From assembly GCA_937901085.1 (NCBI GenBank), contig CALCHQ010000084.1, positions 1 through 64,000 on the forward strand: a DNA stretch of 64,000 nt, read 5' to 3'. The stretch comes from an uncultured Verrucomicrobiales bacterium. Its GTDB lineage: Bacteria; Verrucomicrobiota; Verrucomicrobiia; Verrucomicrobiales; Akkermansiaceae. Both the position numbers and the translations under genes were made by a program. The notes under the pieces are model-generated. The model was not told where the DNA came from, did not search any database, and was given only the letters and a program-made list of their open reading frames with translations. Below are positions 62,652-64,000 of the stretch, piece by piece (within the stretch, counting starts at the first letter, position 1; every line of letters starts with the position of its first letter).

Positions 62652-64000
62652 ATGAAACCCGCTACATTCAACTGCACCGTACTGCGCGACGGCCACCAGT
62701 CCCTGGCTGCCACCCGCATGTCCACCGAGCAGATGCTCGAAATCGCTCCCATCCTGGACACCATGGGCTTCTCTGCCCTGGAAACCTGGGGTGGTGCTTC
62801 CATTGACTCCGGTCTCCGTTTCCTGGGGGAACACCCCTTCGAGCGTCTGGACACCCTCAAGAAGCTGGCTCCCAAGACCCCGCACATGATGCTGCTGCGC
62901 GGCCAGAACCTCGTGGGCTACACCCACTATGCCGATGACGTCGTGGAAGCTTTCGTGAAGCTGAGCGCCAAGCACGGTATGAACATCTTCCGTATCTTTG
63001 ACTGCCTGAATGACCCGCAGAACATGCGTACCTCCATCAAGGCTGCCAAGGAAGCCGGTGCCCAGGCTCACGGCACCATCTGCTACACTACCTCCCCGGT
63101 ACACAACCTGGAATACTTTGCCAACCTGGCCAAGGAAATTGCCGACATGGGTGCTGATGCCATCGTCATCAAGGACATGGCCGGCCTGATTCCCCCGGCT
63201 GAGACCGCTGCCCTGACCGAGGCCATCAAGAAGGCCTGCAACCTGCCGGTGTGGATTCACACTCACGAGACGGCCGGTCTGGGTGCTGCCACTTATGTGG
63301 CCGGTATCAACGCCGGCGCAGACGCCGTGGACGTTTCCATCGCCCCCTTCGCCAACGGTACCGGCCAGCCGGACTGCATGCGCATGCTCGCCCTCATGAA
63401 CGGCTACGAGCGCGCCCCGAAGCTGGAGGACGAGGAAGACTTCAAGAAGAAGCTCTCCGAAATCTCTGCCATGCTGCAGCCCGTGTACGACAGCCTCTCC
63501 CGCTTCACCAGCCACGCCAACGAAATCGTGAACAGCGATACGCTGCGCTACCAGGTGCCCGGCGGCATGCTTTCCAACTTCCGCAGCCAGCTCAAGGAAA
63601 TGAACATGACCGACAAGTTCGAGGAAGTGTTCGCTGAAATCCCCGTGGTGCGCGAGGCTCTGGGCTGGATTCCGCTGGTAACTCCCACCTCCCAGATTGT
63701 GGGTGTGCAGGCCATGATGAACGTGAAGTTCGGCCGCTGGAAGAACATCACCCCGCAGTGCGCCGACGTGGCCCTGGGCTACTACGGCCGCACTCCCGCT
63801 CCCGTAGACCCCGAACTGCAGGCCATGTGTGCCAAGAAGATGGGCAAGGAACCCATCACCTGCCGCCCGGCCGACCTCATCAAGCCCGGCATGCAGGACC
63901 TGCGCGACAAGCTCGCCGCCAAGGGCCTGCCCGTGACCGATGAGAACTGCGTGATTTACTGCATGTTCCCGCAGCAGCTGGAAGACTACTATGCCGGCAA
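62652..64000 (+). CDS. Biotin-dependent carboxyltransferase (oxaloacetate decarboxylase alpha/pyruvate carboxylase B), partial
   Basis: At least 449 residues, running off the right end of the window. The TIM-barrel carboxyltransferase domain shows RDGHQSLAATRM, the carbamylated-lysine motif VIKDMAG, the metal-binding HTHETAG and FANGTGQPD. It moves CO2 between oxaloacetate and biotin, either in a Na+-pumping oxaloacetate decarboxylase or in a pyruvate carboxylase. The C-terminal biotinyl domain, if present, lies outside the window, so the complex cannot be named. Confidence 0.9.
   Translation, partial: MKPATFNCTVLRDGHQSLAATRMSTEQMLEIAPILDTMGFSALETWGGASIDSGLRFLGEHPFERLDTLKKLAPKTPHMMLLRGQNLVGYTHYADDVVEAFVKLSAKHGMNIFRIFDCLNDPQNMRTSIKAAKEAGAQAHGTICYTTSPVHNLEYFANLAKEIADMGADAIVIKDMAGLIPPAETAALTEAIKKACNLPVWIHTHETAGLGAATYVAGINAGADAVDVSIAPFANGTGQPDCMRMLALMNGYERAPKLEDEEDFKKKLSEISAMLQPVYDSLSRFTSHANEIVNSDTLRYQVPGGMLSNFRSQLKEMNMTDKFEEVFAEIPVVREALGWIPLVTPTSQIVGVQAMMNVKFGRWKNITPQCADVALGYYGRTPAPVDPELQAMCAKKMGKEPITCRPADLIKPGMQDLRDKLAAKGLPVTDENCVIYCMFPQQLEDYYAG

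Overview
The window looks like about 64 kb of chromosome from a Verrucomicrobiota bacterium, most likely close to Akkermansia. The clues are a PEP-CTERM sorted surface protein, an autotransporter, a eukaryote-type UDP-sugar pyrophosphorylase, twin bactofilins, fused PiT-PhoU phosphate transporters, and an almost complete lack of Shine-Dalgarno sequences. This is an inference from gene content; no 16S rRNA gene is present. I found no tRNA, rRNA, CRISPR array or insertion sequence.

Layout. 0.1-11 kb: an autotransporter, a TIM-barrel isomerase-like protein, an RlmI-like rRNA methyltransferase, two tandem KefB-type cation/proton antiporters, a small membrane protein and the peptidoglycan recycling ligase Mpl. 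11-17 kb: gyrB-gyrA. 17-26 kb: a lipoprotein with a circularly permuted solute-binding fold, a secreted S6-family serine protease with a PEP-CTERM tail, a PiT-PhoU transporter, a NapH-like ferredoxin and a PH-like membrane protein. 26-36 kb: icd, ubiE/menG, two bactofilins, a UvrA-like ATPase, an ankyrin lipoprotein, UGPase, a thioesterase, a class V aminotransferase and a SurA-like chaperone. 37-41 kb: four surface-glycan glycosyltransferases, of which the GT10 (fucosyltransferase-like) gene carries a G9 tract in its first codons. 41-48 kb: a second PiT-PhoU transporter and gcvT-gcvH-gcvP. 48-60 kb: a low-GC accessory island. 60-64 kb: an MFS transporter, a half-length DapF-like protein, shikimate kinase and a carboxyltransferase cut by the window end.

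The island lies between the gcvP terminator and the MFS gene. It holds an unknown 112-residue protein, an ABC-type ATPase split by a one-base frameshift, a PLD-SNF2 helicase, a 1313-residue Eco57I-like DNA methyltransferase and a tyrosine recombinase. The methylase-helicase-ATPase set matches the general plan called Hma (helicase, methylase, ATPase) and overlaps in logic with DISARM and BREX. The ATPase looks RloC-like, so the whole may be a modification-based phage defence with an abortive arm that is switched off in this copy.

Across the window, good sigma70-like promoters (TTGACN, 16-18 bases, TATAAT-like) lie with their -10 only 6-11 bases before the start codon. Many of these genes should therefore be transcribed as leaderless or nearly leaderless mRNAs.
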